A DNA stretch of 64,000 nucleotides, taken from assembly GCF_018614195.1 (NCBI RefSeq), contig NZ_JAGGOT010000073.1:26925-90924 (forward strand). Reading direction: 5' to 3'. Under the pieces are notes generated by a model, which was not told where the DNA came from, did no database searches, and saw nothing but the letters and a program-made list of their open reading frames with translations. Positions 52,815 to 61,303 of the stretch are shown here, piece after piece (the stretch's first letter is position 1; each line of letters opens with the position of its first letter). A program made the translations under genes and the position numbers. This DNA comes from Streptomyces sp. ISL-43. GTDB lineage: Bacteria; Actinomycetota; Actinomycetes; Streptomycetales; Streptomycetaceae.

Positions 52815-54077
52815 ATGACCAGTACGGGGGATGTGGAAGGCCGCGCTGGGCCGCCTTTGTGGTGGGCGCGGCGGCGGGATGCCGTGGGGGACGTGGTGCT
52901 CGGCGGGGTGTCCGCCGTCGAGTGCGCGTGGGAAGGGATCGGATTCGCGCACGAGGCCGGGATCCCGGTCCCCGCCGGGGTGCTGTTCGGATTCGTGGTG
53001 GGGGCCGCGCTCACGCTGCGGCGGCGCTGGCCGATCGCCGTGGTGCTGGTCGGGATCGCCGTGTCGCCCGCCGCGATCGGATTCCTGCTCGGCGTGGTCG
53101 GGCTGTACACGCTGGCCACCTCCGAGGTGCCCCGGCGGATCACCGCCGTCCTCACCTCGATGTCGTTGGCCGCGACCTTCGTCGTGATGTACATGCGCAC
53201 CCGCGGGGACGCGGAGGCCGGGAGCACGCTCGTCGTCCTGCTGTCCGTGTTCGTGGCGGTGGCGCTGACCGTGCCGCCAGTGCTGTTCGGTCTGTACATA
53301 GGGGCCCGCAGGCGGCTCATGGAGAGCCTGCAGGAACGCGCGGACTCCCTCGAGCGGGAGCTGTCGCTGCTCGCGGACCGGGCGGAGGAGCGGGCCGAGT
53401 GGGCCCGTACGGAGGAACGGACCCGGATCGCGCGGGAGATGCACGACGTGGTGGCCCACCGGGTGTCGCTCATGGTGGTGCACGCGGCGGCCCTGCAGGC
53501 GATCGCCCTGAAGGACCCGGGGAAGGCCGTGAAGAACGCCGCGCTGGTGGGGGACATGGGCCGCCAGGCACTGACGGAGCTCCGGGAGATGCTCGGGGTG
53601 CTGCGGGCCGAGGCGCCGAAGCCGAAGCCGGCGTCCGTGCCCGTAGCGCCGGCGCTGGGCCTGGCGGGGAGTCTGGAGGACGGGCCGACGCTCGGGGAGT
53701 TGGAGGCGCTGGTCGGGCAGTCGCGGGCGGCCGGGATGGCCGTGGAGCTGGATGTGAGGGGTGCGGGGGACTCCTACGCGGCGGAGGTCGAGCAGACGGC
53801 GTACCGGGTGGTGCAGGAGGCGCTGACCAACTGCCACAAGCACGCTCCGGGCGCGCGGGTCGTCGTACGGCTGGCGCACCGGGACGGTGAGGTGGCCATG
53901 CAGGTGGAGAACGGGCCCTGTGACGGCAAGGCGGCCGAGCCGGGGTTGCCGAGCGGCGGGAACGGGCTGGTCGGGATGCGGGAGCGGGTGCTCGGCCTGG
54001 GCGGGGTGTTCGTGTCCGGACCGACGGACGAGGGCGGGTTCAAGGTCTCGGCGGTGCTGCCGGGCGGGCGGGGGTAG
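52815..54077 (+). CDS. Sensor histidine kinase (NarL/DesK type), no adjacent response regulator
   Basis: The 420-residue protein has four to five N-terminal membrane helices (VVLVGIAVSPAAIGFLLGVVGLY and others), a short coiled coil, and the HisKA_3 box EERTRIAREMHDVVAHRVSLMVVH with the phosphorylated His. An HATPase_c domain (VVQEALTNCHKHAPGA, GGNGLVGMRERVLGLGG) follows. The ATG at 52815 has little leader; a TACGCT hexamer 8 nt upstream suggests a near-leaderless mRNA. Such kinases usually pair with a LuxR regulator, absent here. Confidence 0.88.
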   Translation: MTSTGDVEGRAGPPLWWARRRDAVGDVVLGGVSAVECAWEGIGFAHEAGIPVPAGVLFGFVVGAALTLRRRWPIAVVLVGIAVSPAAIGFLLGVVGLYTLATSEVPRRITAVLTSMSLAATFVVMYMRTRGDAEAGSTLVVLLSVFVAVALTVPPVLFGLYIGARRRLMESLQERADSLERELSLLADRAEERAEWARTEERTRIAREMHDVVAHRVSLMVVHAAALQAIALKDPGKAVKNAALVGDMGRQALTELREMLGVLRAEAPKPKPASVPVAPALGLAGSLEDGPTLGELEALVGQSRAAGMAVELDVRGAGDSYAAEVEQTAYRVVQEALTNCHKHAPGARVVVRLAHRDGEVAMQVENGPCDGKAAEPGLPSGGNGLVGMRERVLGLGGVFVSGPTDEGGFKVSAVLPGGRG

Positions 54078-54097
54078 CGGGGACGGCCTGGGATCCG

Positions 54098-54625
54098 GTG
54101 GCGGGGCTGACGGACGAGGAGCGGGGTGCTTTCGGGGCTTACGGGACGCACTGTCCGTACTGGGAGGCGCGGCTCTGGAACAACGTGCCGGGGCCGTTCT
54201 ACACGCGTGACAACGACACCTGCCGGACCGGACGGATCGAGGCGCCGGACAACGTGTTGTACGAGGGCGAGCACTTCACCGAGTACGTGTTCCGGCAGCC
54301 GCGGAATCCGGCGGAGGCGCGGGCGCTGGCCCGGGCCGCCACTGTCGAGGTGACCGCCGGTTACGCGTGCGACGGGGACGCGCGGTGGACGCCGGGGCTG
54401 GTGCGGGAGTGGTGGGGTGACCGGGGGCGGGTCGATGAGGATCTCGCGGCGGCGTCCGCCCAATTCGCGAAGTGGTCCGATGCGCAGAGCCTGGACGCGG
54501 CTGCCGGCGTGCGGGATTACCGGCAGTATCTGGCGGGCGGCCTGGCCGGTGATCTGCGGGCGTATCTTTTCCGGCTGGAGGAGGGCCGTTACCCCGAGGC
54601 AGGGGAGCGGGTTCCGGGGCTGTGA
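54098..54625 (+). CDS. Unknown protein, paralogue 1
   Basis: This protein of about 175 residues is clearly related to the next gene. Shared segments are WNNVPGPFYTRDNDTCRTGR, APDNVLYEGEHFTEYVFRQP, YACDGDARWTP and YLAGGLAGDLRAYLFRLEEGRYP. The paralogue starts MTVGWDPV; here the same reading gives AGTAWDPVAGLT without a start codon, so the first usable start is the GTG at 54098. No domain is recognised. It begins 21 nt after the kinase stop. Confidence 0.6.
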   Translation: MAGLTDEERGAFGAYGTHCPYWEARLWNNVPGPFYTRDNDTCRTGRIEAPDNVLYEGEHFTEYVFRQPRNPAEARALARAATVEVTAGYACDGDARWTPGLVREWWGDRGRVDEDLAAASAQFAKWSDAQSLDAAAGVRDYRQYLAGGLAGDLRAYLFRLEEGRYPEAGERVPGL

Positions 54626-54650
54626 AGCGGGCGGACAGGGGGAAGTGGGG

Positions 54651-55193
54651 ATGACGGTGGGCTGGGATCCGGTGGCCGAGCTGACGGGCGAGGACCGCAA
54701 GCTGTTCCAGGGGCGGTGGGAGAAGCGGCTCTGGCTGAACGTGCCGGGCCCCTTCTACACGGGTGAGACCGACACGTGCTGGACCGGGCGGCTGAACGCG
54801 CCGGACAACGTGATGTACGCGGCGAGCAGTGAGCACTGCCTCGAATACGTGTTCCGGCAGCCCCGCGATCCGGGGGAGGTCCGCCAGGTCGTGGACGCGG
54901 CCGACGAGGAGCCGTTCCAGGAGTACGCCTGCGACGGCGACCTGTGGTGGACCCCGGCCGCGGTGCGGCGGTGGTGGGCCGAGCGGGGGCGGGTCGAGGA
55001 GCACCTGGCGGCCACGCTGGCGGAGTACGAGGGGAGCGTCCACCGCGCCGACCGCGACGCGGCCGCCGGGGCGCGCCACTTCCGCGCCTACCTGGCGGGC
55101 GGGCTCGCCGGGGACCTGCGGGCGTACCTCTTCCGGCTGGAGGAGGGCCGCTACCCCGTGGCCGGGGAGCGGCTTCCGGAGCTGGCGGCTTAG
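54651..55193 (+). CDS. Unknown protein, paralogue 2
   Basis: The 180-residue protein starts at an ATG after GGGGAAGTGGGG. It is rich in Trp, Tyr and acidic residues and has LNVPGPFYTGETDTCWTGR, APDNVMYAA, EYACDGDLWWTPAAVRRWW and LRAYLFRLEEGRYPVAGERLP. No signal peptide or membrane helix is seen. Tandem duplicates beside SUKH and deaminase genes are common for immunity proteins, so an immunity-type role is possible but unproven. The stop overlaps the convergent SUKH-3 gene by 4 nt. Confidence 0.75.
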   Translation: MTVGWDPVAELTGEDRKLFQGRWEKRLWLNVPGPFYTGETDTCWTGRLNAPDNVMYAASSEHCLEYVFRQPRDPGEVRQVVDAADEEPFQEYACDGDLWWTPAAVRRWWAERGRVEEHLAATLAEYEGSVHRADRDAAAGARHFRAYLAGGLAGDLRAYLFRLEEGRYPVAGERLPELAA

Positions 55194-55696
55194 GTCGTCA
55201 GGCGGGTCGGCTGGAGGCCGGTCAGGAGGAGGGTGAGGGCCTCGTCGAGGTTCGCGCCGAGGTACCAGTCACCGGTGTGGTCGACGCAGTAGATGCGTCC
55301 CTCGCGGTCGAGGGCGAGGTGGGAGGTCCCGTCGGCCTCGACGCCGAGGGGGCAGAGCTGGGTGGAGAGGGCGCGCCCGAGGTCGGCGAAGGTGCGGGCG
55401 AGGTGGAGGCCCGTGAGGGGGTCCAGCCGTATGGAGGTCGGGGCGATCTGGCGGCCGGGGCCGGGGGCGGTGATCGTGAGGTTTCCGAATTCCGCCCAGG
55501 TTTCGACGGCCGCGGGGAAGACGGTGTGGCGGTGTCCGGCGGGGGTGGTGTGGTCGCGCAGTGCGTCGGCCCAGTACTCGGCCTGCTTGATGTCCCAGCG
55601 GCCCGGCTCCCATCCGGCGGTGCGCAGGGCGGAGTCCACGGCGACGGGGAAGCGGGCCGCCGAGGAGCGGTCGTAGGAAGCGGATGCGGTGGTCAT
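55190..55696 (-). CDS. SUKH-3 family immunity-type protein
   Basis: The 168-residue protein matches the SUKH-3 pattern: RFPVAVDSALRTAGWEPGR, AAVETWAEFGNLTI, and a C-terminal YCVDHTGDWYLGANLDEALTLLL. SUKH proteins neutralise diverse nucleic-acid-targeting toxins in polymorphic toxin systems. It lies 5 nt downstream of a YwqJ-like deaminase gene on the same strand, the usual toxin-immunity order. The ATG at 55696 is the first sensible start. Confidence 0.8.
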   Translation of the reverse strand: MTTASASYDRSSAARFPVAVDSALRTAGWEPGRWDIKQAEYWADALRDHTTPAGHRHTVFPAAVETWAEFGNLTITAPGPGRQIAPTSIRLDPLTGLHLARTFADLGRALSTQLCPLGVEADGTSHLALDREGRIYCVDHTGDWYLGANLDEALTLLLTGLQPTRLTT

Positions 55697-55701
55697 GGCG
55701 G

Positions 55702-56415
55702 CTACTCGGGGTGGGTGAGGTCGACGGGGCGTACGCCGAAGTGGGCGAGGAGGGCCTCGCAGGAGCGGCAGGGGGGCGCGTAGGTGCCGTGGAGGGGGTC
55801 GCCGTCCTCGCGGATGCGGCGGGCGGTGATCTTGGAGTGCTTGAGGGAGCGCCGGGCCTCGCTGGGGGTGAGGGGCTTGCGCGAGGCGCGTTTGCTGCGG
55901 GAGCTCTCGACGGCGGCGAGGTGCCGGGAGAGAAGGAGCGCCTCCGGACACCGGCCGGTGAACCGTTCGCGCTGGCCGCTGGTGAGGGTGTCCAGGAAGT
56001 CCTGGACGAGGGGGTGCAGTGCGGGGGGCTGGTCGGCCTTGCCGGCGGTGCCGGTGAGGGTTTCGCCGCGTACGGAGAGGGCGGCGGCGACGGTGGGGAG
56101 GATGCCGTCGCGGCGGAAGCGGAGGGTGGGCACGGTGGGGCGGCCGTCGTCGCTGCTCCAGCGCAGGCGGGGGTCGCCGGGGCCGGGGCCGCCGCCGTGG
56201 GCGGGGTCGGCTGCGGGGCCGTTCGCGGCGGCGTTGTCCGTGTCGGGTGCGGCGGTGTGGCCGGAGCCGTGGCCCTGCGTCGGGACGGTCGCCGGGGCGC
56301 CGTTTCCCGTGGGACCTGTGGGGCCCGAGGCGCCGGCGGGTCCGTGGGATCCCAGGGGTCCCAGAGGTCCTGACGCGGCGTCGGCCGCGTCTGTGCGGGT
56401 GGCCGTGTTCTGCAT
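55702..56415 (-). CDS. YwqJ-like putative deaminase with collagen-like N-terminus
   Basis: The 237-residue protein begins with Gly-Pro-rich collagen-like sequence (about residues 16-80), then a domain with RCPEALLLSRHL (Cys156-x-Glu158) and APPCRSCEALLAHFGV (Cys216, Cys219). This is the zinc and catalytic signature of YwqJ-type deaminases found in polymorphic toxins. There is no signal peptide, so it is an orphan or intracellular version. The ATG follows GGGAGGGAGAG. The SUKH-3 gene directly downstream is the likely partner. Confidence 0.75.
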   Translation of the reverse strand: MQNTATRTDAADAASGPLGPLGSHGPAGASGPTGPTGNGAPATVPTQGHGSGHTAAPDTDNAAANGPAADPAHGGGPGPGDPRLRWSSDDGRPTVPTLRFRRDGILPTVAAALSVRGETLTGTAGKADQPPALHPLVQDFLDTLTSGQRERFTGRCPEALLLSRHLAAVESSRSKRASRKPLTPSEARRSLKHSKITARRIREDGDPLHGTYAPPCRSCEALLAHFGVRPVDLTHPE

Positions 56416-56646
56416 GGTTGCGCTCTCCCTCCCGTGGCTGCGGCGGTGAACCGCTGTCGCGCACGCCCCCGTGCTGCGGGGACAGCCTGTCAAATGTCCG
56501 CTGACATGTGGAAGCGGGGTCGAATATTCGTATCAATTCGGATCTTCCCGGCTGTCGCGCCGGTGCCCCGCTCGTGAGCGGGTGACGCCCTTGCCGGAGC
56601 ACATAGGCTGTGGTGAACCAGCCAGATCCAGCAGGGGGCTACCGCC

Positions 56647-57654
56647 ATGACGACAGGTCGGCTCGGGCAGCAGGCCGCGCCACCCAACGCCGCTTATTCG
56701 GGGCAGGTCGTGCATTTCCCGGACCCCGTCCGGGCAGCGCGCCATCCTCACGGGGTCCGCATCGACGCGAACGGGCATCCCGATTTCGCGCCCTACGCGC
56801 GGGCGGCGGTGGAGATCGCCGAACCGCCGGAGGGCTTCGGCGTGGACGAGCTGCGCCTCACGGACTGCGTGTCCGCGAACGCCGCCATGCTGGCGACCGG
56901 CCACGAACTGTGGGACACGGTCGGCCCGGTGGCGACCCCGCACGGCTGGACCTGGCACCACGTGTCCGGCACGCGCCGGATGGAGCTGGTCCCGGTCGAG
57001 GTGAAGGCGCTGCTGCGGCACCACGCGGGGCTGGCGACGGCGGCGGTGGACCACGAGAAGCGCGGGACGCGGCCCCTGCAGGAAGTGCGCCCGGTGCACC
57101 TGGGGCTGCCGAAGTCGGTGGTCTCGGTGTCCGAGGCGCAGGTGCAGGGCGTCGAGGAGGACCTCGGCTTCCGGCTCCCGGAGGCGTACCGCTCGTTCCT
57201 GAAGGCGGCGGGCGGCTGCGCGCCGGTCGGCGCGGGGCTGGACGTGGCGCTGGGCCTGCTGGTGGACCAGCCGTTCTTCACGGTGCGCGAGGAGGCGGCG
57301 GTCAACGACCTCGTCTACGTCAACAAGTGTCTGCGGGACCACCTGACGAAGGACTACCTGTGCGTGGCCTTCGCGCAGGGCGGTCTCGTCGCGGTGAAGG
57401 TGCGGGGCGAGTCGCTCGGCTCGGTCTGGTTCTCTCCGTACGACGACGCGCGCGACCGGGACGGCTGGTCCGTGCAGGAGCGCGTGGAGCGGTTGCTGCT
57501 GCCGTGCGGTACGGATTTCGATGCCTTCCTGGAGCGGCTGGCGGGCAATCCACCGGAGCTGGAAACGGTGGCCGGTCTGATGGTGGACGGCGGATTCGCG
57601 CGTGCGGTTCCCGTGACGGGTGCCGCGCCGGCTTCGGCGCCGGTGGAGGGGTGA
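56647..57654 (+). CDS. WHH/HNH nuclease-like domain fused to SMI1/KNR4 (SUKH) domain
   Basis: The 335-residue protein has an N-terminal part with FPDPVRAARHPHGVRIDANGH and GWTWHHVSGTRRMELVPVEV followed by HH at 125-126. This pattern (WHH, then M-L-V-P, then His) is that of WHH/HNH-EndoVII nuclease toxins. Residues about 155-305 form a SUKH domain (VEEDLGFRLPEAYRSFLKAAGG). Toxin-like and immunity domains in one chain are unusual. It is 7 nt upstream of the deaminase-SUKH-4 fusion. Some nuclease ligands may be missing, so activity is uncertain. Confidence 0.7.
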   Translation: MTTGRLGQQAAPPNAAYSGQVVHFPDPVRAARHPHGVRIDANGHPDFAPYARAAVEIAEPPEGFGVDELRLTDCVSANAAMLATGHELWDTVGPVATPHGWTWHHVSGTRRMELVPVEVKALLRHHAGLATAAVDHEKRGTRPLQEVRPVHLGLPKSVVSVSEAQVQGVEEDLGFRLPEAYRSFLKAAGGCAPVGAGLDVALGLLVDQPFFTVREEAAVNDLVYVNKCLRDHLTKDYLCVAFAQGGLVAVKVRGESLGSVWFSPYDDARDRDGWSVQERVERLLLPCGTDFDAFLERLAGNPPELETVAGLMVDGGFARAVPVTGAAPASAPVEG

Positions 57655-57661
57655 CGGCTCG

Positions 57662-60169
57662 ATGGTGACGTTTGCGCAGGCGCAGGAGCGCGCCGAGGAA
57701 TGGATCAACGGGGACGTGCCCGCGTACCAGCACCGCGAGGTGCGGGTACGGGAGTTCGGACTCGGTTTCGTGGTGTGGGCCGAGGACCGCGCGGCCGGGC
57801 CGGTGTCCGGTGCGGGCCGCCAGCGGCTGGTCATCGCGCGGGACAGCGGTGAGGTGACGCTGTGGCCCGGACTGCCGGTGGGTGAGGTGATCCGCCGCTA
57901 CGAGGAGGAGTACGGGGCTTCGGCCGCGCCGGCCGAGGCTTCGGTGCCGGTGCCGCGCATCGACTCGGAGCAGACCTCCTTCATGCTGAGTCCGCCGGAG
58001 TGGCTGCAGGAGGCGGCGGACCGGGCGGGGATTCCGGCGGCGCCGGTGGCGCAGACCGCGCAGGCCGCGCAGGTTTCGCCGGCCGATCCGGTTGCTCCGG
58101 CTGCTTCGGCTCCCGCGGTGGATCCGGCCGCTCCCGCTGCTTCCGGGCCGGCTGTGGCCGCGGAGCCGGTGCCGGTGCCGTTGCGGCGCGGGGGCGAGGT
58201 TCCGTACGAGCCGACCGCCAACGACGGGGTCCCGGCCGGGGCCACGCCGTGGGCCGGGACCGATGTGAACCCCGGTGCGGACTCGGTGTCCGTGCCGTTG
58301 CCGGCGACGGTGTTCGCGCCGCCGCTGTCCGGGTCGGACCTGGAGGACGCCCCGGCGCCGTCCGGGCCGGGCCCGGAGGCGCGGACGACGCTGATGCCGA
58401 GGGGAAGCGAGCTGCCGAAGACCGCCGTCGCGCCCGCGCTGGACCTGAACGCGGGACCGTCCGGCCCGGGCCCCGGCCCGGGCCCCGGTTCCGGTGCGGG
58501 CTCCGGCCCGGCTTCGGGTGACATCGCCGACGCGCCGACGAGCAAGGCCCGGATCAACCGGCCTGCAGCCCCCGGTCCCGTGACGCCGCCGGGTCCGCCC
58601 GGCGCTCCGGGCTCCGGTTCGCAGTCCCCGTCCTACGCCGCCACCATGCTGGCGAGCCCCGGTGGACCGCAGCAGCCCGCTCCTCCCGGTCCCCCCGGCG
58701 CTCCGGGCACGCCCGGCGGCGGGCTGGACCATGCCGCGACGATGCTGGCCGGTCCCGCGGTCACCGGGCAGCCGCCCGCGCCTCCCGGCCCGCCCGGGGT
58801 GCCCGGCGGGTCCGGCGGGCGCGGAGCCGCGTACGCCGCCACCATGCTGGCGAGCCCCGGTGGACCGCAGCAGCCCGCTCCTCCCGGTCCCCCCGGAGTT
58901 CCGGGCGCCGGGCAGCAGCCCGCGCCCCCCGGTCCGCCCGGTGTGCCCGGCGCCGGCGCGCACCACGCGGCCACGATGCTCGCGGGTCCCGGCGTACCGC
59001 AGCCGCCCGGTCCCCCCGGGGCGCCCGGCGCTCCGGGCACGCCCGGCGGCGGGCTGGACCATGCCGCCACGATGCTGGCCGGTCCCGCGGTCACCGGGCA
59101 GCCGCCCGCGCCGCCCGGCCCGCCCGGTCCCGCGCCGCAGGGCCCCGGTCCCGCGCCGCAGACGCCCCTACCCGCGCCGCAGGACATGGGCGTGCCCACG
59201 GTCGGACCCGGCTACCAGGCCGTCTTGCGCTACCGCGCGCCCGACGGCTCCGAGCAGCAGCTCATCCGCCGCTCCGCGCCCGGCACCCCGCACCCGGAGT
59301 GGCAGATCCTGTACGAGCTGCGGGCGATGAACGTGCCGCCGCAGCAGGTGCTGGAGCTGCACACGGAGCTGGCGTCGTGCGAGCTGCCCGGCGGCTACTG
59401 CGCCCGCATGATCCGGGAGACGTGGCCGCAGGTCCGGATCACGAGCGTGGCCCCGTACGGGACGGACCACGCGGGCCGGCAGCAGGGCATGCGGCACCTG
59501 CTGACCCATCAGGGCGAGCTGCACCAGGTCGCGGACGGCCCGGCGCGACCCGCGCCGGTGCGCGCGCCGCTGCCGCAGGTGCCGCTGCAGCCGGCGATCC
59601 CGCTGGACGCGATCGCGCAGGAGCTGGCGGGGGCGTTCGGGCCGCAGGGCGTGTTCCGCTTCGAGCAGCGCGCGGTGTCCCGGCAGGGTGTGCCGGAGAT
59701 CGTGGCGCAGACGCTGATGTGGTCGGGTCTGCCGGTCGATTTCGGGCCGTTCTTCTGGGCGCAGGCGGTACCGGGTGCTCCCCTGCCGACGCTGGCCGAG
59801 CTGGCGGCGCAGCGCCAGGTGCAGCCGGCTTCGGACGCGGGCTCGTACCTGGTCGTGGGCAGCGACTTCGGCAAGGCGCTGTGCGTGCAGTACGGGACGG
59901 CGCACATCGTGGCGGTGCCGGTGGAGGCCGGTCCGGGGGGCGCTCCGGTGCCTCCGCAGTTCGTGAACTCCTCGCTGCCGCAGTTCGTGCGGTCGTTGGC
60001 GATGCTCGGTCACATGTGGCGGATGCGACAGCATCTGACGCCGGAGCAGGCGGGCCGCTGGACCGGCGATTTCCAGGCGAATCTGGCCGGGCTGGACAGT
60101 GCGGCACTGGCGTCGCCGGAGAACTGGTGGTCGGTGCTGCTGGAGCAGATGTGGGACGGACTGCTGTAA
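57662..60169 (+). CDS. YrhB - collagen-like - deaminase - SUKH-4 multidomain protein
   Basis: The 835-residue protein has, in order: a YrhB-like N-terminal domain (about 1-85); a long Pro/Ala/Gly region with collagen-like P-P-G-P-P-G-x repeats (about 95-520); a deaminase-like domain with HPEWQILYELRAM and HTELASCELPGGYC (His567-x-Glu569, Cys573, Cys580); and a C-terminal SUKH-4 domain (FRFEQRAVSRQGVPEIV, YLVVGSDFGKALCV). The ATG at 57662 follows the WHH-SUKH gene by 7 nt, with GGAGGGG upstream. It has no secretion signal. The role may be a self-restrained toxin or an immunity hub. Confidence 0.7.
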   Translation: MVTFAQAQERAEEWINGDVPAYQHREVRVREFGLGFVVWAEDRAAGPVSGAGRQRLVIARDSGEVTLWPGLPVGEVIRRYEEEYGASAAPAEASVPVPRIDSEQTSFMLSPPEWLQEAADRAGIPAAPVAQTAQAAQVSPADPVAPAASAPAVDPAAPAASGPAVAAEPVPVPLRRGGEVPYEPTANDGVPAGATPWAGTDVNPGADSVSVPLPATVFAPPLSGSDLEDAPAPSGPGPEARTTLMPRGSELPKTAVAPALDLNAGPSGPGPGPGPGSGAGSGPASGDIADAPTSKARINRPAAPGPVTPPGPPGAPGSGSQSPSYAATMLASPGGPQQPAPPGPPGAPGTPGGGLDHAATMLAGPAVTGQPPAPPGPPGVPGGSGGRGAAYAATMLASPGGPQQPAPPGPPGVPGAGQQPAPPGPPGVPGAGAHHAATMLAGPGVPQPPGPPGAPGAPGTPGGGLDHAATMLAGPAVTGQPPAPPGPPGPAPQGPGPAPQTPLPAPQDMGVPTVGPGYQAVLRYRAPDGSEQQLIRRSAPGTPHPEWQILYELRAMNVPPQQVLELHTELASCELPGGYCARMIRETWPQVRITSVAPYGTDHAGRQQGMRHLLTHQGELHQVADGPARPAPVRAPLPQVPLQPAIPLDAIAQELAGAFGPQGVFRFEQRAVSRQGVPEIVAQTLMWSGLPVDFGPFFWAQAVPGAPLPTLAELAAQRQVQPASDAGSYLVVGSDFGKALCVQYGTAHIVAVPVEAGPGGAPVPPQFVNSSLPQFVRSLAMLGHMWRMRQHLTPEQAGRWTGDFQANLAGLDSAALASPENWWSVLLEQMWDGLL
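58633..59124 (+). repeat. Long direct repeats in the collagen-like region
   Basis: Two repeat families alternate: a segment beginning TACGCCGCCACCATGCTGGC at about 58633 and 58834, and one beginning GGCGCTCCGGGCACGCCCGG at about 58700 and 59027 (each roughly 65-98 nt, nearly identical). They encode ATMLASPGGPQQPAP and HAATMLAGPAVTGQPP modules. Length variation by recombination is likely. Confidence 0.85.
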
Positions 60170-60313
60170 TCCGCCCTTGAACCGCCTTGATCGGCGATGG
60201 TCGCGTGTGGCCGGGTCGGGACCCTTGAACGGGGTTCCGGCCCGGCCATTCGGGCTTCTGGGAGCAAATGACGCATCCTTGACAGGAATCCCCGCGAGAG
60301 AGGCGCTTCCAGC

Positions 60314-61186
60314 ATGAGTGCACCCTTTACGACCGTGCGCGGCCGCGGCTACCGGATGGAAGAGGTGGACCGGTATCTCGCGCGGCTGTCGGGGAGCCGG
60401 GACGAGGCCTGGGAGCGGGTGGCCCGGCTGACCGTGCTGGCCAAGCGGATGGAGGCGGAGGCGGAGCGGCTGCGCGCGGAGGTTTCCGGACTGGCCCCGC
60501 AGACGTACGACGAGCTGAGCGAGCGCGCCCGCCGGATCCTGCTGCTGGCCCAGGAGGAGGCCGAGACGCTACGGGCGGACGCGCGGGCGGACGCCCTGGA
60601 GGCGGCGGGCGCCGCGGAGGCGTACGCCGACCGGGTGGCGCAACTGGCGCGCACCGACGCGGAGGCGGTGCGCGAGCAGACCGAGGTCCGGGCCCGGCAG
60701 GGGCTGTTGCGGGCGAGCCGGGAGGCGGACGACACGCGGGCGGAGGCGCGGGACGGCGCGGCGGAGTGGCGGTCGGAGGCGCAGGCGGGGCTGGCGGAGA
60801 TGGCGCGCCGGGCGGAGGCGCTGCTCGCGGAGCGGGAGCAGGAGCACGCGGAGCGCTGGGACGCCTCGGAGCGGGAGCTGGCGGTGCGGGATGCGGAGCT
60901 GGAGTCCCGCCACGCCGAGCTGGAGCGGTATACGGAGTCCCGGCTGGCGGAGGCGAAGCGGGCGCTCGCGCAGGCGCAGGAGGCGGCGCGGCACGGTCAG
61001 GAGGACGCGGAGGCGCGGGGCGCGGAGCTGATCGCCGAGGCGCGGGTGGCGGAGGAACGGGTCGGGCGGGAGACGGACCGGATCCTGCGCGAACACGCGG
61101 AGTCGCAGGACGAGATGCGGGCCCACATGAACCACGTCCGCTCCAGCCTCGCCGCCCTGACGGGCCGCGCCCCGGCGGAGGGCTGA
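60314..61186 (+). CDS. DivIVA-like coiled-coil protein (Streptomyces 'cellulose-binding protein' family)
   Basis: The 290-residue protein starts FTTVRGRGYRMEEVDRYLARL, the N-terminal lipid-binding-type motif of DivIVA-like proteins. It then forms one long Ala/Glu/Arg-rich coiled coil to the C-terminus. Relatives such as Scy and FilP organise polar growth and the cytoskeleton in Streptomyces hyphae. The common database name 'cellulose-binding protein' is misleading. The ATG lies after GAGAGAGGCG. Confidence 0.85.
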   Translation: MSAPFTTVRGRGYRMEEVDRYLARLSGSRDEAWERVARLTVLAKRMEAEAERLRAEVSGLAPQTYDELSERARRILLLAQEEAETLRADARADALEAAGAAEAYADRVAQLARTDAEAVREQTEVRARQGLLRASREADDTRAEARDGAAEWRSEAQAGLAEMARRAEALLAEREQEHAERWDASERELAVRDAELESRHAELERYTESRLAEAKRALAQAQEAARHGQEDAEARGAELIAEARVAEERVGRETDRILREHAESQDEMRAHMNHVRSSLAALTGRAPAEG

Positions 61187-61303
61187 CCGCCCACGCCGGC
61201 CCGTGCCCGCGAGCCCGCCTCCGGCCGCGACGCCATGGCCGCGCCTCATCGCCGGCGGGGCTGAATTTGCCCGGCATCGGCTCGCACGTGGCGCGGGGCG
61301 GGG

